In this document: positions 9,171-17,439 of the stretch, piece by piece
Position numbering within the stretch: the stretch's first letter is position 1
Layout of the letters: each line of letters begins with the position of its first letter
From: an uncultured Pseudomonadota bacterium
GTDB lineage: Bacteria > Myxococcota_A > UBA796 > GCA-2862545
Direction of reading: 5' to 3'
Length of the DNA: 64,000 nucleotides
NCBI GenBank assembly: GCA_913061235.1
Contig: CAJXTB010000009.1
Location: forward strand, 62,001-126,000
The notes under the pieces: model-generated
Told to the model about the DNA's origin: nothing
The model's input: the letters and a program-made list of their open reading frames with translations, nothing else
Database searches by the model: none
Made by a program: the position numbers and the translations under genes

Positions 9171-10661
9171 CTACGCTGGCGGCTGAATATTCATGTCGCT
9201 GATGACGGCTACAACGTGGCTTCCATCTAGGATATAGCCGCACAGCGTGTCCCCCAAGTGGTAGGTCACTAGACTAAACACCTCGCCCGACGTCAACGTC
9301 AGAGACCGCACGCGGACACGGCCTTCGTCTGCCGTGCGTAAGGCCTCAGCAATGATGGGCAGGGACGCGAGCGTTGGATTCGGCGGAGTGCGAGGGCCAA
9401 GGGTGAACCGGTCGTTGGCGGAGGTCACCAGCTCCGAACCGAAGCGCTGCTCGACCGACCCGACAGTTGGGAGCACCTCCACCCGGTCGTCGCGTAGGCC
9501 GTTTCGGAAGCGCTGTGAAACCGCCGGCTTGCCAGCGCGGAAGAAGGTGGTGAGGCCGTGTTTGACCCCGAACCAGTACATTTCGTCCGTGCGTTGTTTG
9601 CTCGTCACTGAGGTCTGACGACCGTGAAGGGTGCCGTCAGGCAGGGTCGACTGGTACCGTTCAAACAAGCCAACAAGGGACTCGCCACGGGCGCCGGTGA
9701 ACCACGTCGAGGTGTCCTTCCACCACTGGTCTTCACTCGGCTGCACCCACAGCCGCTCGTAGTCGGCTTGTCGTTGTGGGGTGGCGCAGCGCTGCACCAA
9801 GTCCACGATTCGCTGCCGCTCTTCGACAGCTTCGTAGCGCGTGATGACGTACGAACAGGTCAGTGGAATCTGGCGTGTAAACGCAGTGACGGCGTCTTCG
9901 GTGAAGAACCCGCCGAGCTGCAGAACCGTTAGCTGGGACAACAGTCCGGAGCCTGCGATGTGCTGTAGGAGGTCGTCGCCCATTCCCGTGCGCTCCAGAC
10001 GAAGACGGTCGATGGCGGGCAAGGCGCTCGGGTCCAGCAGCGGCCCGAGCAGCGTGGCCGACAACGTGCTCTTCCACACTGGGGTGCCGTGGAAGTCGAA
10101 GGACAGCACCTTGAGCGATGGCCACGGAGTCGCAAGCGTCTTGACCGCTCCCTTCGAGAACTTGCCGGTCAGAACAAGCTTTTCCAGGCGCGGAGCTGCT
10201 ACCGGCAGACCGGCGATTCCGTCAAAGCCCGTGGCCCCCTCATGCTCGATGGACAGGCTACGAAGGGCCTGGGGAGCGGCTTTCACGAGAGCGCAGAGCA
10301 CGTCCTTGTAGCTGTGGTTCGCCCCGTTGTGCAGCAACGTGAGCCGCTGAAGCAGACGACCCGCCGAAGATGGACACACCGCCTCAATCCAGGTCGTCCC
10401 ACTGCCCGTCTTGCGGTTCTCCACCACGCGCCCGCCAACGATGAGGCCGTTCTCCCAGGTCAGTCCTAGGTCCTTGACCGGGGCGACCGCCTTTCGCAGA
10501 GCCGGAATCTCAGGCGACTCGGGAGCATTGACTTCAAGGGCAATCAGCTCACCAAGGGGGTCACCGGAGTCCGAGAGCCACTTGGCGTAGGCCAAGAAAT
10601 TGCCGGGGGAGGTGCCCTCAACCAGGGCCACTTCAAGGGGGTACAACGAACGTTGCGACAT
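9171..10661 (-). CDS. TIGR02996-domain protein with leucine-rich-like repeats
   Basis: The N-terminus (from ATG 10661, MSQRSLYPLEVALVEG) contains NFLAYAKWLSDSGDPLGELI, the W-L-x-x-x-G-D-P-x-G-E-L-I signature of the TIGR02996 domain known mainly from Myxococcus, Gemmata and relatives. Residues about 110-260 hold degenerate leucine-rich repeats (LEKLVLTGKFSKGAVKTL, LPAIDRLRLERTGMGDDLL, LSQLTVLQLGGFFTEDAV). The last ~180 residues form a separate domain (from TSTWFTGARGESL) that I do not recognise. The product is probably cytoplasmic and part of a lineage-expanded family; the function of the domain is unknown. The 35 codons upstream to 10766 are probably untranslated. Confidence 0.75.
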   Translation of the reverse strand: MSQRSLYPLEVALVEGTSPGNFLAYAKWLSDSGDPLGELIALEVNAPESPEIPALRKAVAPVKDLGLTWENGLIVGGRVVENRKTGSGTTWIEAVCPSSAGRLLQRLTLLHNGANHSYKDVLCALVKAAPQALRSLSIEHEGATGFDGIAGLPVAAPRLEKLVLTGKFSKGAVKTLATPWPSLKVLSFDFHGTPVWKSTLSATLLGPLLDPSALPAIDRLRLERTGMGDDLLQHIAGSGLLSQLTVLQLGGFFTEDAVTAFTRQIPLTCSYVITRYEAVEERQRIVDLVQRCATPQRQADYERLWVQPSEDQWWKDTSTWFTGARGESLVGLFERYQSTLPDGTLHGRQTSVTSKQRTDEMYWFGVKHGLTTFFRAGKPAVSQRFRNGLRDDRVEVLPTVGSVEQRFGSELVTSANDRFTLGPRTPPNPTLASLPIIAEALRTADEGRVRVRSLTLTSGEVFSLVTYHLGDTLCGYILDGSHVVAVISDMNIQPPA

Positions 10662-10781
10662 GGCGATTCCGGTGGTGAGCCCCAATCGTACAACGTCGAG
10701 ACACAGGCTGTCACGGGCACAGGCAACACGGAACGCGACGAGCGGCCCAGCTAAGCAGGCCTTCATCCACCGCTGTCGGTC

Positions 10782-11075
10782 CTAGCTCTCGACGAGGAAC
10801 ACCGTGTAGTTGTTGCTCGACTCAACTCGGTCACCCTTGATCGCGCCGTACTCTGGGTCGTCCGACCAGCCTTTGAACGCGTCCATCGTTGGGAAGCGGA
10901 TGCACACGTTGGCCATCTTCGCCTGGCCTTCAACGTAGGTCGCGGGTCCTGCAAAGATGAACTCGCCGCCGTGCTTGGCAACCGTGCTGCCTACAACGGA
11001 GAGGTTGCCTGGGTTGTACTTGGCGTATCGCTCGGGGTCAGTGATGTCGTAGGTAAATACAGCATGTACAGGCAT
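10782..11075 (-). CDS. DUF1330-family protein
   Basis: A 97-residue protein of ferredoxin-like dimeric alpha/beta-barrel type. The sequence MPVHAVFTYDITDPERYAKY...GGEFIFAGPATYVEGQ...VCIRFPTMDAFKGWSDDPEY matches the DUF1330 pattern (opening beta strand, the D-P-x-x-Y-x-x-Y segment and the FPSxxxAxxWxxxPEY-like segment). The family has no established reaction. It lies 211 bp downstream of doxX on the same strand and could be read with the sulfur cluster, but the gap suggests its own promoter. Confidence 0.8.
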   Translation of the reverse strand: MPVHAVFTYDITDPERYAKYNPGNLSVVGSTVAKHGGEFIFAGPATYVEGQAKMANVCIRFPTMDAFKGWSDDPEYGAIKGDRVESSNNYTVFLVES

Positions 11076-11286
11076 GTTGGCATCTCACTTTGAGGGGGAT
11101 GTGTAGACTACCCGCGGCACCCTCAAAAGCGACAGCGGGGTTCCAAAGGACCGGCCAGATACCGGGTCTTTCGCACCCATGAAGGTCGCCCCAGTCCAGA
11201 TGCGCGGCCGCAGCCGAAACGCTGGTGAAAGACCATCCCGTCACCCCCGACGGGTGTGGCAACTCGCGCAAGTTCCGACCACACCG

Positions 11287-11718
11287 CTACAGCTTCGCGA
11301 GCCAACCACGCGTACGCACCGCGTACCGACCCGGTCCCATCAATGCCGCAGCAATCGCACCGAACGAGTAGAAGACCTGCAATTCAAGCGCGTACTCGCC
11401 ATGGTCACCCACGGAGAGCAGGTCGCCGGCGTGCAGTAAGTAGGTCGCCATTGCCATGGTGAACACAATCGCCAGAGCACTGCTGCGCATGGCCACGCCC
11501 AAGATGAGCAGGATGGGCGCGACGATTTCGCCGACGTAGACGCCGTAGGCCATCGCGGCTGGAAAGCCCTTGCCCTCCAGCATTCCGCCCATCCAGCCAA
11601 CGCCATTCATGATTTTGTCGACGCCGTGAAACAGCATCAAGCCGCCCACTGTCACACGAAGCACAAGGCTGGCGAGGTCTGGGCGGGGCCGGGGGGGTGT
11701 CGGACTGAATCGGCTCAT
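11287..11718 (-). CDS. DoxX-family membrane protein
   Basis: A 143-residue protein with about four TM helices. The first helix carries LRVTVGGLMLFHGVDKI, the R-x-x-x-x-x-x-F-x-x-H-G-x-x-K pattern of DoxX proteins, and the middle GVYVGEIVAPILLILG matches the second conserved helix. The DoxX/DoxD family includes subunits of thiosulfate:quinone oxidoreductase and redox membrane complexes. The ATG at 11718 has GGAGG five bases upstream. It lies 55 bp after the DsrE-like gene on the same strand, so it is plausibly the last gene of the sulfur cluster; a role in quinone-linked sulfur oxidation is inference. Confidence 0.85.
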   Translation of the reverse strand: MSRFSPTPPRPRPDLASLVLRVTVGGLMLFHGVDKIMNGVGWMGGMLEGKGFPAAMAYGVYVGEIVAPILLILGVAMRSSALAIVFTMAMATYLLHAGDLLSVGDHGEYALELQVFYSFGAIAAALMGPGRYAVRTRGWLAKL

Positions 11719-11773
11719 GGAGGCCTCCGTTGCCGAACACCTCACCTAGACCAAAGCCAGCGGCAACGATGGG

Positions 11774-12286
11774 TCAGACGAAGATGATGTCTGCACCCAC
11801 CGTTTTCTCGAAGAAATCGGTGGCGGTGATGATGTCCTGCACCTCGGGCAGCAGGTCTGCTGCCGTTCGGTCAAACATCTTCATGGCCAGCTCACACGCG
11901 TACAGATCGCAGCCAGACTCGCTGAGCATCGTGACCATCTCCCGAGCGCGCGGCAGGTTGAGCTCGTCCATCTTCTTTTGCATGAACGAAGTCCCAAGGG
12001 CCTCCATTCCCGGCAACCCAGCGACCATATTTGGCATAGGGCTCATGGGATTTCCTACGAAGTTCACGTGCAGGTGGTCCACGCGGCTGTCAGTGATGAC
12101 CTCCAGGCCGTAGAACGTGAAGAAGATGCTGCATTCAATGCCGGTCATACGTGCAGCATTGGCCATAATGAGCACCGGAAAGCACTCGTCTAGGCCTCCT
12201 TTTGCACAGATGAGCGCAATCTTGCGGGCACCGGTGGTTGCGGCAGGCTGGGCTGCGGGAGCATTTGCGTTGAAGGGAAAAGACAT
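11774..12286 (-). CDS. DsrE/DsrF-like sulfur-carrier protein
   Basis: A 170-residue protein of the DsrE2-like subgroup. After a low-complexity N-terminus (about 20 residues) it has KIALICAKGGLDECFPVLIMANAARMTGIECSIFFTFYGL, the opening strand-helix-strand of the DsrE fold. Cysteines at LICAKGG, DECFPV, IECSIF, SGCDLYACE are candidate persulfide carriers; the SGCDLYAC segment is in the position of the active-site cysteine. A ribosome site AGGAGA precedes the ATG, overlapping the stop of the upstream gene region (9-bp gap). With SQR and TusE-like partners it probably relays sulfane sulfur in the cytoplasm. Confidence 0.85.
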   Translation of the reverse strand: MSFPFNANAPAAQPAATTGARKIALICAKGGLDECFPVLIMANAARMTGIECSIFFTFYGLEVITDSRVDHLHVNFVGNPMSPMPNMVAGLPGMEALGTSFMQKKMDELNLPRAREMVTMLSESGCDLYACELAMKMFDRTAADLLPEVQDIITATDFFEKTVGADIIFV

Positions 12287-12295
12287 GGGGGTCTC

Positions 12296-13201
12296 CTAGA
12301 CACAACCAACAGGTTTCGGGATGCCAGCAATCATGGCGACAGACTTGCCAGGCGTGTTCGGGAACAGGGCGTACATGCGCTTGGTGCCCACACCTGAGCC
12401 GGTTGCGACACGTCGGACATTCGGGCTGGCGTTGCAGGTCAAGCAGTCTTGCCGCGCCCACATCACAACGCCCCAGTGCTCTTCAGTCAGCTCAATACCC
12501 AGTCCCGCGGCCATCTTTTCACCCAGTTCGGGCGTCCAATCAGCCGCGTCGACCAGAAAACCGGTGGCGGTGAATCGATGCCCCTCCCACATCACCACGT
12601 CGGACAAGTCGGGAGCCTCAACCGCTGCGCGCGGCTCGCACTGGGCAGGTGCAGGCTTACGAGTTGATGACGACTGGCGAACCGATGACGACTGGCGAGT
12701 CGGTGCAGGCTTGCGCTCTGAACCCGACGACGCCGCACTTCGGGCCCGTCCCAGGTGGCGGAGAATCTCAAGGCCCACCGCGAGACCACGCTGAACTTCT
12801 TTGTCGTTGACCGCCCCCATCATTCCGAGTGGCCCGACCGGCTTGACCTCGTCTGCATGGTGCAGGACATCTGTGGCATCGTTGGCGAACGCGAGGACGT
12901 CGGGCTGGGTGACGTTGCGTAGGGTGTCCAAGATCTGAACCGCACTGTCCGACAGCGAGCGAACGTCTTCTGGGCCGTAGGCGTTGGCGACGCGGTCGAA
13001 CAGAGACAGCATCTCGTTGCCCAGGTCAAACCAACCGCGACTCTCCCACTCGGCCATCTGGCCAGCGAGTGCGGTCATGCCCTCGCGGGCAACGGGCGTC
13101 ATGTCGCGGATGAAGTCTTCGGTGTAGCGCTGACGTTCGACGATGTAGTCGAGCTTCGCATGCAGGGCGTCTAGGTGTTGGTTGAGTTCGGCGTCCATCA
13201 A
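12296..13201 (-). CDS. DUF1641-TusE/DsrC fusion protein
   Basis: A 301-residue two-domain protein. Residues about 1-150 are helical and match DUF1641 (DVRSLSDSAVQILDTLRNVTQPDVL...PVGPLGMMGAVNDKEVQRGL), a domain known next to SQR-like and formate-dehydrogenase-like flavoproteins. Residues about 150-200 are a Ser/Arg/Pro linker. Residues about 200-301 match TusE/DsrC (GHRFTATGFLVDAADWTPEL, LTEEHWGVVMWARQDC, ending IAGIPKPVGCV) with the invariant penultimate cysteine; the second DsrC cysteine ten residues earlier is absent, so it is TusE-like in that respect. Two more cysteines occur in DCLTCN. Its start overlaps the SQR stop by 4 bp, implying translational coupling. It probably accepts sulfane sulfur from the neighbouring DsrE-like protein. 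Confidence 0.85.
   Translation of the reverse strand: MMDAELNQHLDALHAKLDYIVERQRYTEDFIRDMTPVAREGMTALAGQMAEWESRGWFDLGNEMLSLFDRVANAYGPEDVRSLSDSAVQILDTLRNVTQPDVLAFANDATDVLHHADEVKPVGPLGMMGAVNDKEVQRGLAVGLEILRHLGRARSAASSGSERKPAPTRQSSSVRQSSSTRKPAPAQCEPRAAVEAPDLSDVVMWEGHRFTATGFLVDAADWTPELGEKMAAGLGIELTEEHWGVVMWARQDCLTCNASPNVRRVATGSGVGTKRMYALFPNTPGKSVAMIAGIPKPVGCV
12666..12698 (-). repeat. Short direct repeat in fusion linker
   Basis: Two identical 15-bp words (GATGACGACTGGCGA, 12666-12680 and 12684-12698) at an 18-bp period sit in the linker of the DUF1641-TusE fusion and encode an S-S-S-x-R-Q/K pattern. This is consistent with replication slippage in a flexible hinge. Confidence 0.75.
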
Positions 13202-14427
13202 GAAGTCCTCTTTCCGTACATCAGCATGTTGTGATCCAAAGGAAGTTCGTCACCTTTCACGAGCACATTCCAATACGCCCACTCAAAGGCCAGCTTGCCC
13301 AGGTGGTTGATGCGGCTCTCTTCCAACAAGTAGAAGGGCCCAATGCCAGGAAGCGGAAAGCGGCCTGGAAGCGGCTCGGTCTCGTAGTTGAAGTCAATGA
13401 GCATGGCCTTGCCATGACCGGTCTCGATGAAGCAGTTCGCGTGGCCATCGAATGCGGGCAGAAGCGGTCGCCCCTCGATGAAACGCAGCACGTTCGCAGG
13501 CAAAATATCGCCCTGGAAGTGAGCAACTGCGCCGGCTTTGGACGTTGGCAGGTCCGTCGCATCGCCAATGACGAAGATGTGGTCGTACTTGACGCTCTGA
13601 AGCGTGTGCTTGTCTGTCGGCACGAACCCAAGCTCATCACCTAGACCACACGCCTTGATGGGGTCTGCTCCACCATGGAGCGGCACCGTGACCAACAGGT
13701 CGAAGTTGAGCTCTCGACCGTCGTACGAACGCAAGACCTTCTTGTCCTCGACCACCGCTTCCGTGAGGAAGTTGACCACCTGCGCGATGCCTCGCTTCTC
13801 CAGCATGCCGCCGAGCGACGCCGAGGCGACGGGCTTCGTGAACGCTCCATCCAGCGGGGTGACGTAGATGAGCTCGGTCTTGTCGCGCAGTCCACGCTTG
13901 GTCAGCCAAGCATCAACCAAGAACGTGAACTCCAGGGGCGCCACCGGGCACTTGATGGGCATGTCCATGATGTTGACCACCAGGCGTCCACCGTCCCAAC
14001 TGTCCAGGCGTGCAGCGAGCGCTTCAGCACCGGCCGGCGAGTAGAACTCGTGAACGTCGGTTCTCCAGAGCTTGCCGGTCATGCCTGGCGTCCACTCTGG
14101 GTGCAGTTCGGCGCCGGTCGCAATCACCAATACATCCCAGGAGAGCGTAGTGCCGTCCTCAAGAACCGCCGACTTTGCCTCGGGGTCGAGCTTGGCGAGA
14201 GTGCCAATGACTCGGTTGACCTGTGCGCTCACCAAGTTCATGCGGGGACGAACCAAGTCGGAGACGCGCTTGTCACCAAAGGGAACGAAGAGAAGCCCAG
14301 GTTGGTAGATGTGCTCGTCGTCGCGGTCGACCACGGTGACGCGCCAGCCGTCCGGCAAGGCTCGGACCATCTTGTTGGCCATGAGCGAACCCGCGGTGCC
14401 GCCGCCGAGTATCAACAGTTGCTTCAT
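13198..14427 (-). CDS. Sulfide:quinone oxidoreductase-like flavoprotein
   Basis: A 409-residue FAD protein beginning MKQLLILGGGTAGSLMANKM (Rossmann GxGxxG/A variant), with VLVIATGAELHPEW and the second FAD contact HIFVIGDATDLPTSKAGAVAH. Cysteines at MPIKCPVAPLEF, IKACGLGD and HANCFIETGHGK sit where SQR-type enzymes carry their redox-active pair. Members oxidise sulfide to zero-valent sulfur and reduce quinone at the membrane surface; the C-terminal helix (GKLAFEWAYWNVLVKG) fits membrane attachment. It leads the cluster SQR, DUF1641-TusE, DsrE, DoxX, with GGGAGG before the ATG. A different sulfur or metabolite substrate remains possible because this subgroup is less studied. Confidence 0.85.
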   Translation of the reverse strand: MKQLLILGGGTAGSLMANKMVRALPDGWRVTVVDRDDEHIYQPGLLFVPFGDKRVSDLVRPRMNLVSAQVNRVIGTLAKLDPEAKSAVLEDGTTLSWDVLVIATGAELHPEWTPGMTGKLWRTDVHEFYSPAGAEALAARLDSWDGGRLVVNIMDMPIKCPVAPLEFTFLVDAWLTKRGLRDKTELIYVTPLDGAFTKPVASASLGGMLEKRGIAQVVNFLTEAVVEDKKVLRSYDGRELNFDLLVTVPLHGGADPIKACGLGDELGFVPTDKHTLQSVKYDHIFVIGDATDLPTSKAGAVAHFQGDILPANVLRFIEGRPLLPAFDGHANCFIETGHGKAMLIDFNYETEPLPGRFPLPGIGPFYLLEESRINHLGKLAFEWAYWNVLVKGDELPLDHNMLMYGKRTS

Positions 14428-14574
14428 CTAGACCTCCCTGGTCGGCCACAAGCAACAACCATGCCAGCGGGATGACGAACGAAGGCTGGGTATCGCCCAA
14501 TCTTACGGGCATTCTGACCCAGGGGCGTGTGAGATGGCACAGTCGGAACGCTCGGCTGCGACAGGTCGGGGCAG

Positions 14575-15069
14575 CTAGCGAAGCCAGTATTCTACGTGAA
14601 TCAAGCCATTGTAGAAGGCCGATAGCGACGTCTCTAGGAAGCACGACTGACTCACGCCCGCCCGTCCCCACGAGTTGTCTTCGCCGCCCTGATCGAAGCA
14701 GTGGCCTCTTCCGGGATTTTCAATCTCGATGCCACTGTTGTTGGACCCAATGTAGCTATTGAATTCCCAGTATCCACCGTTGTTTAGCGTGGAAGCCGCG
14801 GTGTGCCAGCCTGTGATGACCACCGGGCCCCAGACCACATCGGCTTCAAAGCAGAGTGTCCAGCCGCCACCGCGAGCCACCATGTTGCAGAGCAACTGGT
14901 TCCCGTAGATGGACGTTCCGCACGTCGGTTTGCGCAATTGACCTTTTTCAGGTCCGTTATCGTGCGCGGCGCGCCTCACCGCCCAGAAGGTCGTCCAACG
15001 ACGCGCTACGGATAGGTGACTCCAACATCCTGATGGGGACGGCGAGCAAGACCTACTTGTGGGCACCAC
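14575..15069 (-). pseudogene. Remnant of a fibrinogen-like C-terminal domain protein
   Basis: The last ~115 codons read CGTSIYGNQLLCNMVARGGG-WTLCFEAD, then end in HVEYWLR and stop. The C-x-M-x-x-x-GGGWTL core is the fibrinogen-C-like motif also seen in the intact gene at 31357-32532 (YCDMTYLGGGWTLVLHA). The first ~45 codons of the frame (MVPTSRSCSPSPSG...) are Arg/Ser-rich with no ribosome site or signal peptide and look like noise, so the upstream half of the gene has probably been lost. An intact small protein starting at an internal codon is possible but less likely. Confidence 0.5.
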
Positions 15070-15260
15070 GCACGGAACAGGTCGCCATGGCCAGATTGCC
15101 GTCTTTTACGGACCGGCCACCGACTGGGCAGCGGACTTGATGCCGTAGGACGCGGGTACACGCTTCGTCGGTGCGGCCCCCAACAGAGACTGGACTGCAT
15201 CACCGACCTCGCAGCGCATGCGTGTAGACCCGTTCATGATCGGCCTACAACTGCCTATCT
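15010..15260 (+). pseudogene. Frameshifted FG-GAP (integrin-alpha-like) repeat remnant
   Basis: Reading the plus strand and switching frames gives IGDSN, then DGDGEQDLLVGTTHGTGRHG followed by QIAVFYGP (about 15036-15108), then after a stop DAGTRFVGAAPNRDW (about 15149-15193). This is the D-x-N/D-G-D-G-x-x-D-L-L-V-G ... V-F-Y-G-P signature of FG-GAP repeats of secreted proteins. At least two frame changes and a stop interrupt it and no start is visible. It overlaps the end of the opposite-strand fibrinogen-like remnant. Confidence 0.5.
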
Positions 15261-15272
15261 AGCTCTCTTCGT

Positions 15273-15743
15273 TCACGGGGAAGGCACCTGAACGAACGAC
15301 GCCTCAACAATCTGTCGGTCTTGCGGGTCGGCCAGCGACGCAATGGCGGCCTTGGCGCTCGCGTAAGAGTCCCGATGGGGTTGCGTACGGCCACTAATCG
15401 CGGCTGCATGCGCATGAAACACATGGACAAACGCAGTCTCCCACGCAGGCGTATCTGGCTTATCGAACGCCTTCTTCGTCTCTTCCGCCAGTGACCATGC
15501 GAGCTCCGCTGGGCCGAGCAAGCTGTGAACCGCAGCCAGCAACATGTTCGCCCGCGACACGTTGAGCGGCGTCCCCACCGCTGTCCAATGCACTGCCGCC
15601 GCGTGCGCCGTACTCAGCATCTCTTGGTCTTCCGCCGCAGTTCGGGTCGGCATAGCGGCCAGCTGCCAAGCACGATTGTTGTTCGACATTGCAAAGTACT
15701 TATGCCAAGCACCAACGTCCGCTGACTCTGGGCTCTTCAACAT
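15273..15743 (-). CDS. Conserved-looking helical protein of unknown function
   Basis: A 156-residue, Ala- and His-rich, mostly helical protein without signal peptide or TM helix (MLKSPESADVGAWHKYFAMS...). The ATG at 15743 has AAGGAG at good spacing, which rules against the longer frame to 15845. Alternating helices rich in Ala and Trp suggest a TPR-like or ferritin-like bundle, but I see no diagnostic motif. No function assigned. Confidence 0.6.
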   Translation of the reverse strand: MLKSPESADVGAWHKYFAMSNNNRAWQLAAMPTRTAAEDQEMLSTAHAAAVHWTAVGTPLNVSRANMLLAAVHSLLGPAELAWSLAEETKKAFDKPDTPAWETAFVHVFHAHAAAISGRTQPHRDSYASAKAAIASLADPQDRQIVEASFVQVPSP

Positions 15744-15933
15744 GACACTCCTTGTCTCCACGATTTCGTGACGGGCGAACGTGAAGTGACGAGGGTGTAA
15801 CCCGACAAATTCCGCGGTAAAAGCTGGCGCCCTGTGGTGGACCAAGACCAGCGTATCTCGGGTATACGTGGGGTAAACCTTATTGTTCCACGTTCGAGGC
15901 CAGCTTAGGGCGAGAGACTATTCTGGGGAAAAC

Positions 15934-17391
15934 ATGTCACGCTTACCCATACTGACCCTGTTGGTCTCTTCCACCGCAGTTGCAGCGGACGTGAACAACG
16001 ACGGTTGCGTGGATGCAAGCTTCAACGCCAATACAGCCTGTGTAGCGCCATCTGCTGATCTGGGTATTGGGGTCATCGTCGGGGCTGGGGCCGTCATCGG
16101 CGAACGCGCCAGCGTGGGTGCCAATAGCGAAATTGGCGCCAATGCCGTAGTGGGCCGGTCGGCGACCATTGGTGCGCGGACAGTCCTAGGAGTGGACAGC
16201 ATCATCGGTCGGGCGCCAACGGTCGGGTCTGACGTAGACGCTTCGGCAGGTGGCCTTTACGTTGGGTACGGCGCGTCTTTGGGCGACCGCTGCTTGGTGT
16301 TGAGCAACGTGACGCTCGGTAACCTGGTCTCCGTGGGCGCGGACTGCGAGCTTGCCACGAATGCGGTTCTGGGCCGCTCGGTGACGTTGGGTATTGGGGC
16401 GTTGCTGGGTGCAGGCGTGGTGCTTGGGCCGGATGTTGTCGCAGGCACCGCGCTCGACCTACGGAGTGGGGTGCGGGTCCGCAAGGGCGCGACCTTCGGA
16501 AACGGTGTGCTCGTCGCCACCGGGGCCGCGATTGGTCGCGATGCCGTGGTGGAGACCGGCGTTACGGTCGGAGTGGACGCGAATGTCGGGGCCAGAACCA
16601 TCATTCAAGCGGGAGCCACCGTCCCGCAAAATACATGGATTGCACGCAATACGCTGTTCTCAGGCGCGGGCATTTCCGAGGTCTGCAGCAATGGCTCGGA
16701 CGACGATGACGACGGATTCACCGACTGCGATGACCCCAGCTGTTTCGACGCTACGGCCTGCAATCCGCCCATCAGCCAGCACAACACTCTCTCTTTCAGC
16801 TCCACCGGTACCGCGGGTGGCTGCTCGTACCAGAGCACCCATGCCGTCAGGTACAGGAACCTTGGCAACATGCACTGGCGGACCTGTATGTACGAAGCCG
16901 CCAAGCGCGGAGCCGGCGTTCAGTCGACGTACCAGATGGCTGCCGGAAGTCAACAGGGCTGGGGCGGGTGCCGGAGCGGTAACCAGGCCGGCTGGGCGTA
17001 CCGTTTTACGGGGACCTCTTCGTTTCCCACCGCGTCCATCACCTCATCAAAGGCGTGCGTTCTGGTGCGCGATCCGCGCTCTCCGCCAGGAGTCACCCCA
17101 CTAAGCTCAACCCGCGTGTTTGACGGCGACACGTGGGTTTACCAAGACTACGGCCTGAAGTACTTCGACGAATGCCAGTTGCTCGCATCGAATGCCGGTG
17201 CCAGCATCATCCCGGGCATCACCATCGGATTGCCTGCTCCAAACTACCACATCAACACCAATAACGGGTGCAATGTCTATTACCGGACAGGCACCTTTGG
17301 AGCCTCACAGGAGCCCCACACCGCGAGTTCGGGTGCGCGCTCTGGACAGCGGTTGTGTATGGTTGGCTACATCTCCATTCCGAGACCGTAG
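15934..17391 (+). CDS. Secreted hexapeptide-repeat surface protein
   Basis: A 485-residue protein with signal peptide MSRLPILTLLVSSTAVAADV. Residues about 20-255 are nearly continuous hexapeptide repeats (e.g. GVIVGAGAVIGERASVGANS), i.e. a long left-handed beta helix, which is usually found in cytoplasmic acyltransferases but here is exported and has no visible acyltransferase residues. Next comes CSNGSDDDDDGFTDCDDPSC, the Asp-rich C-x-N-G-x-D-D-D-x-D-G...D-C-x-D-x-x-C motif of myxobacterial metal-binding surface proteins. The last ~220 residues form a Cys-containing Tyr/Ser-rich domain of unknown type. It shares architecture with the truncated protein at 1-2301. A structural or surface role is inference. 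Confidence 0.8.
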   Translation: MSRLPILTLLVSSTAVAADVNNDGCVDASFNANTACVAPSADLGIGVIVGAGAVIGERASVGANSEIGANAVVGRSATIGARTVLGVDSIIGRAPTVGSDVDASAGGLYVGYGASLGDRCLVLSNVTLGNLVSVGADCELATNAVLGRSVTLGIGALLGAGVVLGPDVVAGTALDLRSGVRVRKGATFGNGVLVATGAAIGRDAVVETGVTVGVDANVGARTIIQAGATVPQNTWIARNTLFSGAGISEVCSNGSDDDDDGFTDCDDPSCFDATACNPPISQHNTLSFSSTGTAGGCSYQSTHAVRYRNLGNMHWRTCMYEAAKRGAGVQSTYQMAAGSQQGWGGCRSGNQAGWAYRFTGTSSFPTASITSSKACVLVRDPRSPPGVTPLSSTRVFDGDTWVYQDYGLKYFDECQLLASNAGASIIPGITIGLPAPNYHINTNNGCNVYYRTGTFGASQEPHTASSGARSGQRLCMVGYISIPRP

Positions 17392-17439
17392 ACAGACAGC
17401 GCATGCAGGCTGCGCATGGGTCATCGACCACCAGAGACT

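Larger units (their letters stand above)
14428..15272. other. 845-bp region without an intact gene
   Basis: Between the SQR start and the end of the unknown gene at 15273 there is no convincing complete gene. It holds the fibrinogen-like remnant (minus) and the FG-GAP remnant (plus); the first ~145 bp next to SQR are presumably its promoter region. It marks the boundary between the sulfur cluster and a surface-protein region. Confidence 0.55.

Noticed and set aside
13675-14475. 266-codon plus-strand open frame opposite the SQR gene
   Set aside because: It is the antisense shadow of a well-supported gene, with no ribosome site and a biased composition.
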